Below, piece after piece: positions 1 through 8,477 of a stretch of DNA of 64,000 nt (positions within the stretch are counted from its first letter, which is position 1; every line of letters begins with the position of its first letter). The DNA comes from Dokdonella_A sp963775445. GTDB lineage: Bacteria; Pseudomonadota; Gammaproteobacteria; Xanthomonadales; Rhodanobacteraceae. The notes under the pieces were generated by a model. The model was not told the origin of the DNA and made no database searches. It worked only from the letters and a program-made list of their open reading frames with translations. The translations under genes were made by a program, and so were the position numbers. The stretch is from contig CAVZIT010000004.1 of assembly GCA_963775445.1 (NCBI GenBank), forward strand, positions 620,001 through 684,000, in the 5' to 3' direction.

Positions 1-640
1 CGTGCCGTGCCAGGTTGACGCAGACGAAAAGTACATCGCCGATCTCGTCGGTCAAGCGGTCCGGATCGGCACGCTCGGTAAATTCGGCCCGTACTTCCTC
101 GAGTTCCTCGGTCAACTTGTCGAATACCGGGTCGACCGAAGGCCAATCGAATCCGACACGGGCGGCGCGCTGCTGCAGTTTCAATGCGCGCTGCCATTCG
201 GGCATGCCGTGCGCGATGCCGGCCAGTGCGCTTGGATCATCGACACCTTGCGCCGCGCGCTCGCGTTGCTTGTGCGCTTCCCATGCGAGGGATTGCGATT
301 CCGCCGATGCGACGGTCGCGTCGCCGAAGACATGCGGATGGCGCGAGGTCATCTTGGAGCAGATGGCTGCGACGACATCGTCGAACGCGAACAGTCCGGC
401 TTCCTCGGCCATGCGCGCGTGGAACACCACCTGCAGCAGCAGATCGCCGAGTTCGTCGCACAACGCGGAGTCATCGCCACGATCGATCGCGTCGGCGACC
501 TCGTAGGCCTCTTCGATCGTGTACGGCGCAATCGTGTCGAAGGTCTGCGCAAGATCCCACGGGCAGCCGCACGCAGGATCGCGCAAGCGGGCCATGATCG
601 CGAGCAGCGTATCGATGGTTGGCGGCGCTTCAGCTGTCAC
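1..640 (-). CDS. mazG: Nucleoside triphosphate pyrophosphohydrolase MazG (3' end outside window)
   Basis: All-alpha NTP pyrophosphohydrolase that hydrolyses NTPs and dNTPs to the monophosphate plus PPi, a house-cleaning role. 213 codons are visible and the C-terminus lies beyond base 1. The N-terminus has the family signature LRDP-x-CGCPWD, then the metal-binding EEAYEVAD and ELGDLLLQ segments of the first MazG half. The second half is recognisable as EELEEVRAEF and DEIGDVLF near the window edge. The start is a GTG at 638-640 that overlaps the cysQ stop by four bases (GTGA); it puts the first conserved segment at the usual distance from the N-terminus. It is the last visible gene of nudE-cysQ-mazG, which suggests translational coupling in a nucleotide-sanitation operon. 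The family call is firm; the precise substrate is not visible. Confidence 0.93.
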   Translation of the reverse strand, partial: MTAEAPPTIDTLLAIMARLRDPACGCPWDLAQTFDTIAPYTIEEAYEVADAIDRGDDSALCDELGDLLLQVVFHARMAEEAGLFAFDDVVAAICSKMTSRHPHVFGDATVASAESQSLAWEAHKQRERAAQGVDDPSALAGIAHGMPEWQRALKLQQRAARVGFDWPSVDPVFDKLTEELEEVRAEFTERADPDRLTDEIGDVLFVCVNLARH

Positions 641-1458
641 GATGCGGGACCCGATGGCGCGCGCGGGAACAGCGTCGTCCAATCGGCCGCCGCGTCGCCG
701 ACGGCGACGAATTCCGGATTGATCAGCGAATCGCGCGCGTTGTACGTCAACGGATTCCCGTTCAGATCGAGTACCGCGCCACCGGCCTGTTCGAGCACGC
801 ATTGACCGGCGGCGGTATCCCATTCCGAAGTCGCGCCAAGGCGCAGATACACATCGGCTTCGCCCGCCGCGATGCGAATGAATTTGAGCGAGGAACCCAA
901 CGGCTGTTTTTCGTACGTGCCGAGCCGTTGCAGCATCGCGACCTCGCGCTCGGACCCATGCGAGCGGCTGCCCGCAACGACCAGTTGCGAAGGACGAGGT
1001 CGCGTTGTAATGCGCATCGGCGCACCGCCTTCGCGTGCAAGCCAGCTGCCGCCGCCGCGCCACGCGCATGCAAGATCGCCACTGACCGGCGTCTGCACGA
1101 CGCCGAGTATCGGGCGATGCTGTTCGATCAGCGCGATGTTGACCGTGAACTCGCCATTGCGCCGCACGAATTCACGCGTGCCATCGAGCGGATCGACCAG
1201 CCAGTAGCGCTGCCAGTTCGATCGCGCGGTCCAGCCGATCGCGGCCGATTCCTCGGACAACACCGGCCAGTCCGGGGTGAGCGCGTTGAGGCCATGGACG
1301 ATCACGCGATGCGCGGCGAGATCGGCTGCGGTCAGTGGCGAGCGATCGTCCTTCTGCTGCACCGAAAAGTCCTCGCGGTACACCTCGAGGATCGCCGCCG
1401 CGGCGTGCACGGCGATCGCTTCGACGGCATGCGCGAGTTCGCCGAGATCTTCAGTCAT
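637..1458 (-). CDS. cysQ: 3'(2'),5'-bisphosphate nucleotidase CysQ
   Basis: Inositol-monophosphatase-fold, Mg-dependent phosphatase that converts 3'-phosphoadenosine 5'-phosphate (PAP) to AMP, recycling the by-product of sulfate activation. 273 aa, normal for CysQ. Visible motifs are SEES (about residue 68), the metal-binding DPLDGTREF (about 87-95) and the C-terminal WDTAAGQ. An open frame continues upstream, but the ATG at 1456-1458 gives the family N-terminus and overlaps the nudE stop as ATGA. The gene therefore sits between two four-base overlaps. A nudE-cysQ pairing is also common in other gammaproteobacteria. Nothing is odd about the protein. Confidence 0.95.
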   Translation of the reverse strand: MTEDLGELAHAVEAIAVHAAAAILEVYREDFSVQQKDDRSPLTAADLAAHRVIVHGLNALTPDWPVLSEESAAIGWTARSNWQRYWLVDPLDGTREFVRRNGEFTVNIALIEQHRPILGVVQTPVSGDLACAWRGGGSWLAREGGAPMRITTRPRPSQLVVAGSRSHGSEREVAMLQRLGTYEKQPLGSSLKFIRIAAGEADVYLRLGATSEWDTAAGQCVLEQAGGAVLDLNGNPLTYNARDSLINPEFVAVGDAAADWTTLFPRAPSGPAS

Positions 1459-2015
1459 GGCTGAGGCCGATAGCGCCCGGCGAGGTATTCGCGCGCGACG
1501 AACAACGCGGCAATCGATCGCCCATCGGTCACGTCGGGCCGTGCGAGCAGCGTGTGCAGTTCGGACAGTTTCCACGGCACCACTTCGAGTGTCTCCGGTT
1601 CGTCGCCCGGCAGACGCTCGGGATAGAGATCGCGCGCAAGGACCACATGCGTCATCGCGGTCATGTACGCAGGCGACAGCGAAAGCGTCCTCAGGATATG
1701 CAGATCATGCGCGCCGAAACCGATCTCCTCCTTGAGTTCGCGGTTCGCGCCCTGTTCCGCCGTTTCGTCGCGGTCGAGCCGTCCCTTGGGCAGGCCGAGT
1801 TCGTAAGCACCGATGCCGGCGCCGTACTCGCGTACCAGCAACACCGTGTCGTCATCCTGCATCGGCACCATGATGACCGCACCGAGACCCGATCCCCTGA
1901 GACGCTCGTAGATGCGCCGCTCGCCGTTGGAAAACTCGAGATCGACTTCCTCGACGCGCAGGAACTTGCTGGTGTCGGCCAGGCGCGTCGCATGGATGAT
2001 CGGAAACCGTGGCAT
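1455..2015 (-). CDS. nudE: ADP compounds hydrolase NudE (Nudix)
   Basis: Nudix hydrolase of 186 aa expected to cleave ADP-ribose, NADH and ApnA-type compounds to AMP plus a second product. The Nudix box is complete: a glycine, five residues, E, seven residues, then REL-x-EE-x-G, at about residues 76-98. The ATG at 2013-2015 is the first gene of the minus-strand run and faces lptD across 245 bases. It overlaps cysQ downstream by four bases. The NudE assignment rests on the neighbour CysQ and on overall similarity to the gammaproteobacterial NudE group. A general ADP-sugar pyrophosphatase is the alternative. Confidence 0.88.
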   Translation of the reverse strand: MPRFPIIHATRLADTSKFLRVEEVDLEFSNGERRIYERLRGSGLGAVIMVPMQDDDTVLLVREYGAGIGAYELGLPKGRLDRDETAEQGANRELKEEIGFGAHDLHILRTLSLSPAYMTAMTHVVLARDLYPERLPGDEPETLEVVPWKLSELHTLLARPDVTDGRSIAALFVAREYLAGRYRPQP

Positions 2016-2260
2016 CGGTCGATTGTAACCACGGTGGCTGAATCACGTGGTTTCGCTCGACGCGGCCACGGTCGAAAGGGGGTGTTGCCGGGGCTTGCAC
2101 AGGCAAGCGGTGCCGGGTAAGTCCCCCGGCCCGTGCGCATGGACGCGCAGCGCGAGGTTGCTTTTGACCACCCAGTGCCGCGCGTCGAAAGGCGATCGCG
2201 CGCGACGTTTGCCGGCCGCGGGCGGTTACGGCAAGCTAGCGCCCTTCGCATTCCTGGATT
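2016..2260. promoter_or_regulatory. Divergent nudE / lptD control region with two inverted repeats
   Basis: The 245 bases between the divergent nudE and lptD starts must hold both promoters. Two symmetric elements are visible. AACCACG at 2027-2033 and CGTGGTT at 2046-2052 form a perfect 7-bp inverted repeat with a 12-base spacer, next to the nudE start. GCTTGC at 2093-2098 and GCAAGC at 2103-2108 form a 6-bp hairpin with a 4-base loop. A TTGACC hexamer near 2163 is a weak -35 candidate for lptD. I could not pair it with a convincing -10. Confidence 0.35.
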
Positions 2261-4621
2261 GTGCCGCGAATCGTGCTGCGCCGTTTCCGATTTTTCTTCC
2301 GGTGGCACCTCGCGGCGTCGGTCGGCCTGATCGCCCTGGCGGCTTGCGCGCATGCGGCCGGCGTTGCCGATGCAAGCGACACCAACCCCGTGGCGGACGT
2401 TGCAGGCGTGCCTGTCTCGACCGACGTTCCGGCGACCAAGTGCCCGCTCGGCATGGTCAAATGCCCGAAGAAGCCCGACGACTTCTCGATGTGCAAAAAG
2501 AGCGATCTGCTCGATTTCTATGTGCCCGGCTTGCCGGTCACTGGTGATCGCGCGAGTACGCCGGCCGATTTCAGCGCGGTCAAGGTCGAGTCCGGCGACG
2601 TCCATCACTACGTTCTCGAAGGAGACGCCGAACTCAGCCGGCTGGATCAGTTGCTGCGCGCCGACACCATTTCCTACAACAACGACACGACGACCTACGA
2701 AGCGCTGGGGCATGTGCGCTATCAGGACCGTGGATTGCTGGCGTCGGCGGACACGGCCAGGGGAGCCACCGATCCGGAGCACGCGAACCTCAAACGCGTG
2801 CGCTACCAGTTGCTCGGTTCCCGCGGCAACGGTCGCGCGGCCACGGCGGATCTCAGCGATCCCGATCATGCGCATCTGACCGAATCGAGTTACACGACCT
2901 GCGACATCGGCGATCCGCAGTGGGATTTTCGAGCGCGCGACATGACGCTCGACCAGGCGAAGAATATCGGTCACGCGCACGATGTGACATTTCGCGTCGA
3001 TGGCGTACCAATATTCTGGCTGCCTTACGCGACCTTTCCGCTCAACGACGAACGCGCGTCGGGATTCCTGTATCCGAATTTCGGCTACAGCACCCGGCGC
3101 GGGTTCGACCTCACACTGCCTTATTATTTCAACCTGGCGCCGAATTACGACGCCACGCTGTTCCCACGCCTGATGACCGAGCGCGGGCTGATGCTCGGAG
3201 GAGAATTCCGCTACCTCGTGCCGGGGAGTCACGGCCAGGTCGAATTCACCTATTTGCCCGACGATCGCCTCGCGGACCGCGACCGCGGCTCGTTCCAATG
3301 GAAGGACTGGACCACCTTCAGCGAAAACTGGGGCGCCACGGTCGACATCAATCGCGTGTCCGATAATAGCTATTTCGAGGATTTCGGGCGCAGCCTGACC
3401 CAGGCGGCGACCAGCCTGTTGCCGGCCAGCGCCTACGTTCAGGGTCGCGGAGACTGGTGGAGTGCGAACATCGGTGGTGACGAGTACGAGATAACCGACC
3501 CGTCGCTGCCCAATCGCCTGACGCCCTATCGGCGACTGCCGCGCATGACCTTCAATGCCGAGCACGCGATTGCGGGCGATCTTCAGTGGGGCGTCGATTC
3601 GGAGGCGGTCGCGTTTTCGAAGGACGACGCGCTTGATGGCCGGCGCGTCGATCTGTACCCGTATCTGACCTGGCCGATCGAAACGGCGGCGTGGTTCGTG
3701 CGCCCGACGCTCGGTTATCGCTACACCGGCTACGACCTCGATCGTTCGAGTGACAACAGCCCGTCGCGCGGCGTGCCGATCTTCAGCCTCGACAGCGGCC
3801 TGATCTTCGAGCGCAGCCTCGAACTTGGCAACCAGGCCTACACGCAGACGCTCGAGCCGCGCGCGTTCTATCTGCGCGTGCCGTATCGCAATCAGGCCGA
3901 TCTGCCGATCTTCGACACGCAGTCGGTGCCTTTCAGCTTCGGCCAGTTGTTCCGGACCAACCAGTTTGTCGGCGCGGACCGCCAGTCCGACGCGAACAAC
4001 CTGACGCTGGCCCTGACTTCGCGCCTGCTCGAGGATTCCACGGGCGAGGAACGCCTGTCGGCAAGCATCGGCCAGATCCGTTACTTCGAGGATCAGCGCG
4101 TGCAGTTGCCGTGTACCGTGAACGGCGTGGTACTGCCGTCTTGCGTGCCGACCGACTATTCCGGTTCCACCTATGCCGGGGAACTTGACCTTCGGATCGA
4201 CGACAGCTGGCGCGTCGTGCTCGACCAGCAGTGGAACCCGAACACCCGGCAGACCGATCTTTCCGCAGTGAGCCTGCAAAGCCGGTTCAGGACCGATGGG
4301 CTGTTCAATTTCTCCTACCGTTTCCGGCGCAACGTGCTCGAACAGGTCGACGTGTCCACGCTGTTCCCGATCACGCCGAGCTGGCGCGTGATCGCGCGCG
4401 AGAACTTCTCGCTGCGCGATCACGAGACGCTCGAACGCCTGGTCGGCGTTGAGCACGACACCTGTTGCGTTACCTGGCGTCTGCTGGCGCGCCACTGGAT
4501 TCACGACATCCAGGGTAACTCCGACGATGCGCTGTATTTCGAGATCGAATTCAAGGGCCTCGGATCGGTCGGCCAGAAGACCGACGACTTTCTGCGCCGT
4601 GGTATTCTTGGCTACCAATAG
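2261..4621 (+). CDS. lptD: LPS-assembly protein LptD
   Basis: Outer-membrane translocon that works with the lipoprotein LptE to insert lipopolysaccharide into the outer leaflet. 786 aa: an N-terminal signal segment with a basic then hydrophobic stretch (about 5-33), a periplasmic LptA/OstA-like domain (about 95-220), then a large beta-barrel to the C-terminus. The disulfide Cys pattern is kept, with N-terminal cysteines near residues 67-80, one in TTCD near 212, and the adjacent pair DTCC near 737. An extra Cys pair sits in a barrel loop (PC...SC, about 615-630). The start is a GTG at 2261 with only a weak Shine-Dalgarno, so a nearby alternative is possible. surA follows after 42 bases, the usual lptD-surA order. 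Confidence 0.95.
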   Translation: MPRIVLRRFRFFFRWHLAASVGLIALAACAHAAGVADASDTNPVADVAGVPVSTDVPATKCPLGMVKCPKKPDDFSMCKKSDLLDFYVPGLPVTGDRASTPADFSAVKVESGDVHHYVLEGDAELSRLDQLLRADTISYNNDTTTYEALGHVRYQDRGLLASADTARGATDPEHANLKRVRYQLLGSRGNGRAATADLSDPDHAHLTESSYTTCDIGDPQWDFRARDMTLDQAKNIGHAHDVTFRVDGVPIFWLPYATFPLNDERASGFLYPNFGYSTRRGFDLTLPYYFNLAPNYDATLFPRLMTERGLMLGGEFRYLVPGSHGQVEFTYLPDDRLADRDRGSFQWKDWTTFSENWGATVDINRVSDNSYFEDFGRSLTQAATSLLPASAYVQGRGDWWSANIGGDEYEITDPSLPNRLTPYRRLPRMTFNAEHAIAGDLQWGVDSEAVAFSKDDALDGRRVDLYPYLTWPIETAAWFVRPTLGYRYTGYDLDRSSDNSPSRGVPIFSLDSGLIFERSLELGNQAYTQTLEPRAFYLRVPYRNQADLPIFDTQSVPFSFGQLFRTNQFVGADRQSDANNLTLALTSRLLEDSTGEERLSASIGQIRYFEDQRVQLPCTVNGVVLPSCVPTDYSGSTYAGELDLRIDDSWRVVLDQQWNPNTRQTDLSAVSLQSRFRTDGLFNFSYRFRRNVLEQVDVSTLFPITPSWRVIARENFSLRDHETLERLVGVEHDTCCVTWRLLARHWIHDIQGNSDDALYFEIEFKGLGSVGQKTDDFLRRGILGYQ

Positions 4622-4663
4622 GCGGGCGTTTTCGTCGCCGCTTTCCCCCTGAACAAGCCCTCC

Positions 4664-5998
4664 ATGAAGAAACTCCTCCTACTTGCCGCTTTTGTCTTTT
4701 TTGCTGTCGCAAACGGCCTGCCGGCACGCGCGCAAACGCTGCCCGACGAGCCGATCGACCGCATCGTCGCCGTCGTGGATCAAGACGTCATCCTCAAGAG
4801 CGAACTCGAAAACGCGGTCGACAATGTCGTCGCGGAATACGCGTCCAAGCCCGAACAGCTGCCGCCTCGCGATGTGCTCGAGCAGCAGGTGCTGCAGCAA
4901 CTCATCATGCAGAAGCTCCAGTTGCAGCACGCCGAAGACAATGGCGTCAAGGTGTCCGATGCCGAAGTCGATCAGGCCTTGGGCCAGATCGCCGAGCAGA
5001 ACCACATGCAGGTGGATCAGCTGCGCAGCGCGATCGAGCACCAGGGTCTCGATTACGATCAATTCCGGCAGCAGGTGCGTGACCAGGTGATCGTGCAGCG
5101 GCTGCGCCAGAGCGTGGTGCAGAATCGCGTGCAGGTGAGCGACGCCGAGATCGACAATCTGCTCAAGCACGGCAAGGTCAACAACGACGAATTGCACCTC
5201 GGCCATATCCTGATCGCGGTGCCCGACGGCGCCACACCCGACGTCATCGACAAGGCGCGCAAGAAAGCGGAGGAGGCCAAGGAACAGATCGACGCCGGAA
5301 TGGATTTCTCGGCTGCGGCGATCCGCTATTCCGATGCCGAAAATGCGCTGCAGGGTGGCGATCTCGGTTGGCGCAGCAGCAGCGAATTGCCGACGGCGTT
5401 CGTCGATCTCACCAAGGACATGAAGGATGGCGACGTCTCGCCGCCGCTGCGAGGACCCAACGGCTTCCACATCATCAAGCTGTACGGAAGCCGCAACCAC
5501 GCCGGTTCGCAGATGGTCACCGAATACCACGCGCGTCACATCCTCATCAAGATCAGCGACCTCGTGTCGAGCGACCAGGCCAAGGACCGCATCGACCAGA
5601 TCCGCGCGCGCATTGTCGGCGGCGAAGACTTCGCCAAGGTCGCGAAGGCCGAATCCCAGGACACCGCGACGGCGAATCTCGGCGGCGACATGGGCTGGTT
5701 CCCGGCCGACGGTTACGGCACCAAGATCGCCGACGTGATAGCCGGATTGTCAAAGGATCAGATCTCCGAGCCGTTCCAGACCGATGTCGGCTGGCACATC
5801 ATCCAGTTGCTCGGCTCGCGCACGCAGGACAAGGGCAAGGACCTCGAGCGCCAGCAGGCGAAACAGATCCTGCTCAACCGCAAGGCGGACGAGGAGTACG
5901 AGAGCTTCCTGCGCCAGATTCGCGGCGAGGCCTATATCGACGTGCGTCTCCCCGGGGCGGGCGATGCAGCGGCCAAGCCCGACGCGACCTCCAACTGA
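4664..5998 (+). CDS. surA: Peptidyl-prolyl isomerase and outer-membrane protein chaperone SurA
   Basis: Periplasmic chaperone that carries unfolded beta-barrel proteins, LptD included, to the BAM complex. 444 aa, family length. It begins with a signal peptide (MKK, a hydrophobic run, cleavage likely after ARA near residue 23). A SurA N-terminal helical domain follows with the typical DRIVAVVDQDVILKSEL segment. Two parvulin (PpiC-type) domains lie at about 175-280 (GHILIAV ... GFHIIKLYG) and 290-400 (RHILIKI ... GWHIIQLLG). It lies between lptD and pdxA, with only four bases before the pdxA start, so it is very likely co-transcribed with both. Confidence 0.96.
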   Translation: MKKLLLLAAFVFFAVANGLPARAQTLPDEPIDRIVAVVDQDVILKSELENAVDNVVAEYASKPEQLPPRDVLEQQVLQQLIMQKLQLQHAEDNGVKVSDAEVDQALGQIAEQNHMQVDQLRSAIEHQGLDYDQFRQQVRDQVIVQRLRQSVVQNRVQVSDAEIDNLLKHGKVNNDELHLGHILIAVPDGATPDVIDKARKKAEEAKEQIDAGMDFSAAAIRYSDAENALQGGDLGWRSSSELPTAFVDLTKDMKDGDVSPPLRGPNGFHIIKLYGSRNHAGSQMVTEYHARHILIKISDLVSSDQAKDRIDQIRARIVGGEDFAKVAKAESQDTATANLGGDMGWFPADGYGTKIADVIAGLSKDQISEPFQTDVGWHIIQLLGSRTQDKGKDLERQQAKQILLNRKADEEYESFLRQIRGEAYIDVRLPGAGDAAAKPDATSN

Positions 5999-6002
5999 CA
6001 GG

Positions 6003-7010
6003 GTGTCGGAAAACCCCGGGTTGCCGCGCCTCGCGCTGACCGCCGGCGAACCGGCCGGAATCGGCGCGGAACTCCTCGTGCGGCTTGCGGCGAGCGACAT
6101 CGCCGCCGATCTCGTTGCGATTGCCGACCCCGGGTTGATTGCCGCCGCCGCGAAGGCGCTCGGCGTCGAGCTCGATCTGATCGCGTATGACGCAGCGCAC
6201 GCACCGACCGAACGCGTCCGTGGTTCCATGCGTGTTCTCGATGTGCCGCTCGCGACGCCAGCCATTCCGGGCCAGCTCGACGTACGCAACGTCCCATATG
6301 TTCTCGCGACGCTCGCGCGCGCGGCCGACGGTGCGGCCAGCGGCGAGTTCGACGCGATCGTGACGGCTCCAGTGCACAAGGCGATCATCAACGAGGCGGG
6401 CACTCCATTCACCGGACATACCGAGTTCTTCGCCGCGCGCGCGGGCTGCCCGGTCGTGATGATGCTTGCGGCTGGCAAGCTGCGGGTTGCGCTGGCGACT
6501 ACGCACTTGCCACTCGCCGCCGTGCCGGGCGCGATCACGCGCGAATTGCTCGGGCGCAAGATCGGCATCCTTGATCGCGATTTGCGCGTGCGCTTCGGCA
6601 TCGAGAGGCCACGCATCGCCGTGCTCGGCGTCAACCCGCATGCAGGTGAAGGCGGGCATCTCGGGCGTGAGGAGATCGATACGATCGAGCCTGCGTTGAG
6701 CGCCATGCGGGCGACCGGACTGGATCTGGTGGGGCCGCTTCCGGCCGACACCGCGTTCGTGCCGAGCCAGTCGTCTGGTTACGATGCGGTGCTCGCGATG
6801 TATCACGATCAGGGCCTGCCGGTGCTCAAGCGCGCGGGATTCGGTCATGCCGTGAACATCACGCTTGGCCTGCCATGGATCCGCACCAGCGTCGACCACG
6901 GGACCGCACTGGATCTCGCCGGTAGTGGCCGTGCCGACCCGGGCAGCCTGATCGCGGCCGCCCAGATGGCGCTCGATCTGGTTGGGCGCTCCGCAGTGGC
7001 CGCTCGATGA
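6003..7010 (+). CDS. pdxA: 4-hydroxythreonine-4-phosphate dehydrogenase PdxA
   Basis: NAD-dependent oxidative decarboxylase of the DXP-dependent pyridoxal phosphate pathway; its product is condensed with DXP by PdxJ. 335 aa from the GTG at 6003. Visible features are the N-terminal TAGEPAGIG, TAPVHKA with GTPFTGHTEF, the metal-binding His in ATTHLPL, NPHAGEGGHLGREE, and the C-terminal YHDQGLPVLK and TSVDHGTA. The frame is open far upstream inside surA, but the GTG four bases after the surA stop gives the family N-terminus. The stop overlaps the next start as ATGA. This order (surA-pdxA-rsmA) is conserved in many gammaproteobacteria. Confidence 0.95.
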   Translation: MSENPGLPRLALTAGEPAGIGAELLVRLAASDIAADLVAIADPGLIAAAAKALGVELDLIAYDAAHAPTERVRGSMRVLDVPLATPAIPGQLDVRNVPYVLATLARAADGAASGEFDAIVTAPVHKAIINEAGTPFTGHTEFFAARAGCPVVMMLAAGKLRVALATTHLPLAAVPGAITRELLGRKIGILDRDLRVRFGIERPRIAVLGVNPHAGEGGHLGREEIDTIEPALSAMRATGLDLVGPLPADTAFVPSQSSGYDAVLAMYHDQGLPVLKRAGFGHAVNITLGLPWIRTSVDHGTALDLAGSGRADPGSLIAAAQMALDLVGRSAVAAR

Positions 7011-7885
7011 CGCGAAGGCGCGCAGGACCTGCTGAGGGCGACGTCAAGCGCGCTTCACGCGAAAACGCATTGCATGAGGCAGCCGATCGGAGCGGCCGGC
7101 CAGCCGGCGCGCGACACCAGCCGCGCAAACGCTTCGGACAGCATTTTCTGCACGATCCGGCCATGATCCGGCGCATCGTCCAGGCCATCGCGCCGCGCGC
7201 GGGCGAGAACGTGATCGAAATCGGCCCGGGCGAGGGCGCGATCACCTGGCCGCTGCTCGAGATTCTCGGACGCCTGACGGTGATCGAGCTCGATCGCGAT
7301 TTGATTCCGCGCCTGCGCGCGGCGGTGCCGGCTGGACGCGAACTCGAAATCATCGAGGCCGACGCACTCACCGTCGATTTCGGAACGATCGGCGCCGGTG
7401 TGGATCTGCGCCTGGTCGGGAATCTTCCCTACAACATCTCGACGCCCATCCTGTTCCATTGCATCGAATCTCTCGACGCGATCCGCGACATGCATTTCAT
7501 GTTGCAGAAGGAAGTGGTCGAACGCATGGCCGCTGGACCAGGCAGCAAGGTCTACGGTCGATTGTCGGTGATGTTGCAACTGGCCTGCCGCGTCGAGCCG
7601 CTGCTGCAGGTTGGCCCAGGCGCTTTCCGGCCGCCGCCGAAAGTGGACTCGGCGCTGGTGCGCTTGACGCCGTTGCCGCAGGACGAACGCCATGGCGCGA
7701 ATCACGCATTGGTAGCGCGCCTGGTACGTTCCGCGTTCGGGCAGCGGCGCAAGACGCTGGCCAACGCGCTGCGTGGCGTAGCCGGTAGCGAAGCGCTTGC
7801 TGCAGCTGGCATTGACCCGGGCCAGCGCGCCGAGCAGCTCGCACCGGAGGCGTTCGTTGCACTGGCCGCGGTGCTGGCCGGCTGA
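7007..7885 (+). CDS. rsmA: 16S rRNA (adenine(1518)-N(6)/adenine(1519)-N(6))-dimethyltransferase RsmA/KsgA
   Basis: SAM-dependent enzyme that dimethylates two adjacent adenines in the 3'-terminal helix 45 of 16S rRNA during 30S maturation. Visible motifs are KRFGQHFL just after the N-terminus, the SAM-binding EIGPGEGAIT (about 71-80) and the catalytic NLPYN (about 139-143). The ATG at 7007 overlaps the pdxA stop as ATGA and gives 292 aa. This leaves about 40 unconserved, Arg-rich residues before the usual RKRFGQ start. A later start (for example the TTG near 7071) would match the family length better, so the exact start is uncertain. Followed by a hairpin-bearing spacer and then apaG. Confidence 0.93.
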   Translation: MTRRRAGPAEGDVKRASRENALHEAADRSGRPAGARHQPRKRFGQHFLHDPAMIRRIVQAIAPRAGENVIEIGPGEGAITWPLLEILGRLTVIELDRDLIPRLRAAVPAGRELEIIEADALTVDFGTIGAGVDLRLVGNLPYNISTPILFHCIESLDAIRDMHFMLQKEVVERMAAGPGSKVYGRLSVMLQLACRVEPLLQVGPGAFRPPPKVDSALVRLTPLPQDERHGANHALVARLVRSAFGQRRKTLANALRGVAGSEALAAAGIDPGQRAEQLAPEAFVALAAVLAG

Positions 7886-7912
7886 GCAAGTGATCGTGGG
7901 AGCGGCCTCGCT

Positions 7913-7932
7913 CGCGCTTCGCGTGAAGCGCG
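7913..7932. repeat. Perfect hairpin in the rsmA-apaG spacer, possible REP-like element
   Basis: The 181 bases between rsmA and apaG hold CGCGCTTC (7913-7920), a GCGT loop and GAAGCGCG (7925-7932), an 8-bp perfect stem 27 bases after the rsmA stop. The flank GTGGGAGCGGC at about 7896-7906 looks like the start of short palindromic repeats common in Xanthomonadales genomes. No U-tract follows, so it is not a classical terminator. Only one copy is visible here, so the repeat status cannot be tested inside the window. Confidence 0.4.
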
Positions 7933-8066
7933 GCCCAAAGGACCGCTTGCAGGCAGGCAAGAACGTGGCACCCGCATCCGTGTTCGCCCAGCTGGGATAC
8001 TCGTTGCGCTGCCGATGCGCCGCGTGGCCCTTGCCGCTGGGCCGCCGCTCCCGGAGAATCCACGGC

Positions 8067-8450
8067 ATGAACGAAAAGAAACCCTACGACATCGCGATAT
8101 CCGTTGATACGCAGTTTCTCGATGATCAGTCGAAACCGGCCGATGGCCGCTATGTATTCGCGTACACCATCACCATCGCCAATCGAGGCAGCATCGGGGC
8201 GCGTCTGCTCAGCCGCCACTGGATCATTACCGATGGCAACGGCAAGGTGTCCGAGGTGCGCGGCGAGGGAGTCGTCGGCGAACAGCCGCTGCTGCTCGCC
8301 GGCAGCGACTTCGCGTATACCTCCGGCGCGGTACTCGAAACCGAACTCGGCACGATGCGCGGCAGCTATCGCATGGTTGCCGATGATGGCACCCAGTTTG
8401 ATGCCGACATTCCGGCATTCGTCCTGTCCACGCCGCGGGTCCTGCACTGA
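8067..8450 (+). CDS. apaG: Co2+/Mg2+ efflux protein ApaG (DUF525)
   Basis: 127-aa single-domain protein with the DUF525/ApaG immunoglobulin-like fold. The family is linked to cobalt resistance and magnesium efflux in Salmonella, but its biochemical function is unclear. It shows the typical features: the AYTITIANRG strand, the SRHWIITDGNGK segment, the Gly-rich EVRGEGVVGEQP turn, and the TSGAVLET ... GSYRM region. The ATG at 8067 is preceded by GGAG at 8053-8056. An in-frame extension upstream into rsmA is not conserved in character and was left out. apaH follows after 27 bases, the standard apaG-apaH pair. Confidence 0.94.
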   Translation: MNEKKPYDIAISVDTQFLDDQSKPADGRYVFAYTITIANRGSIGARLLSRHWIITDGNGKVSEVRGEGVVGEQPLLLAGSDFAYTSGAVLETELGTMRGSYRMVADDGTQFDADIPAFVLSTPRVLH

Positions 8451-8477
8451 TGCCGAACAACGCAGCGGTCAGCTGAC

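Noticed and set aside
1691..4618. A 975-codon open frame antisense to lptD
   Set aside because: It is a GC-rich shadow of lptD. LptD has full family motifs, while the antisense product is Arg/Val/Ala-rich with no recognisable domain.
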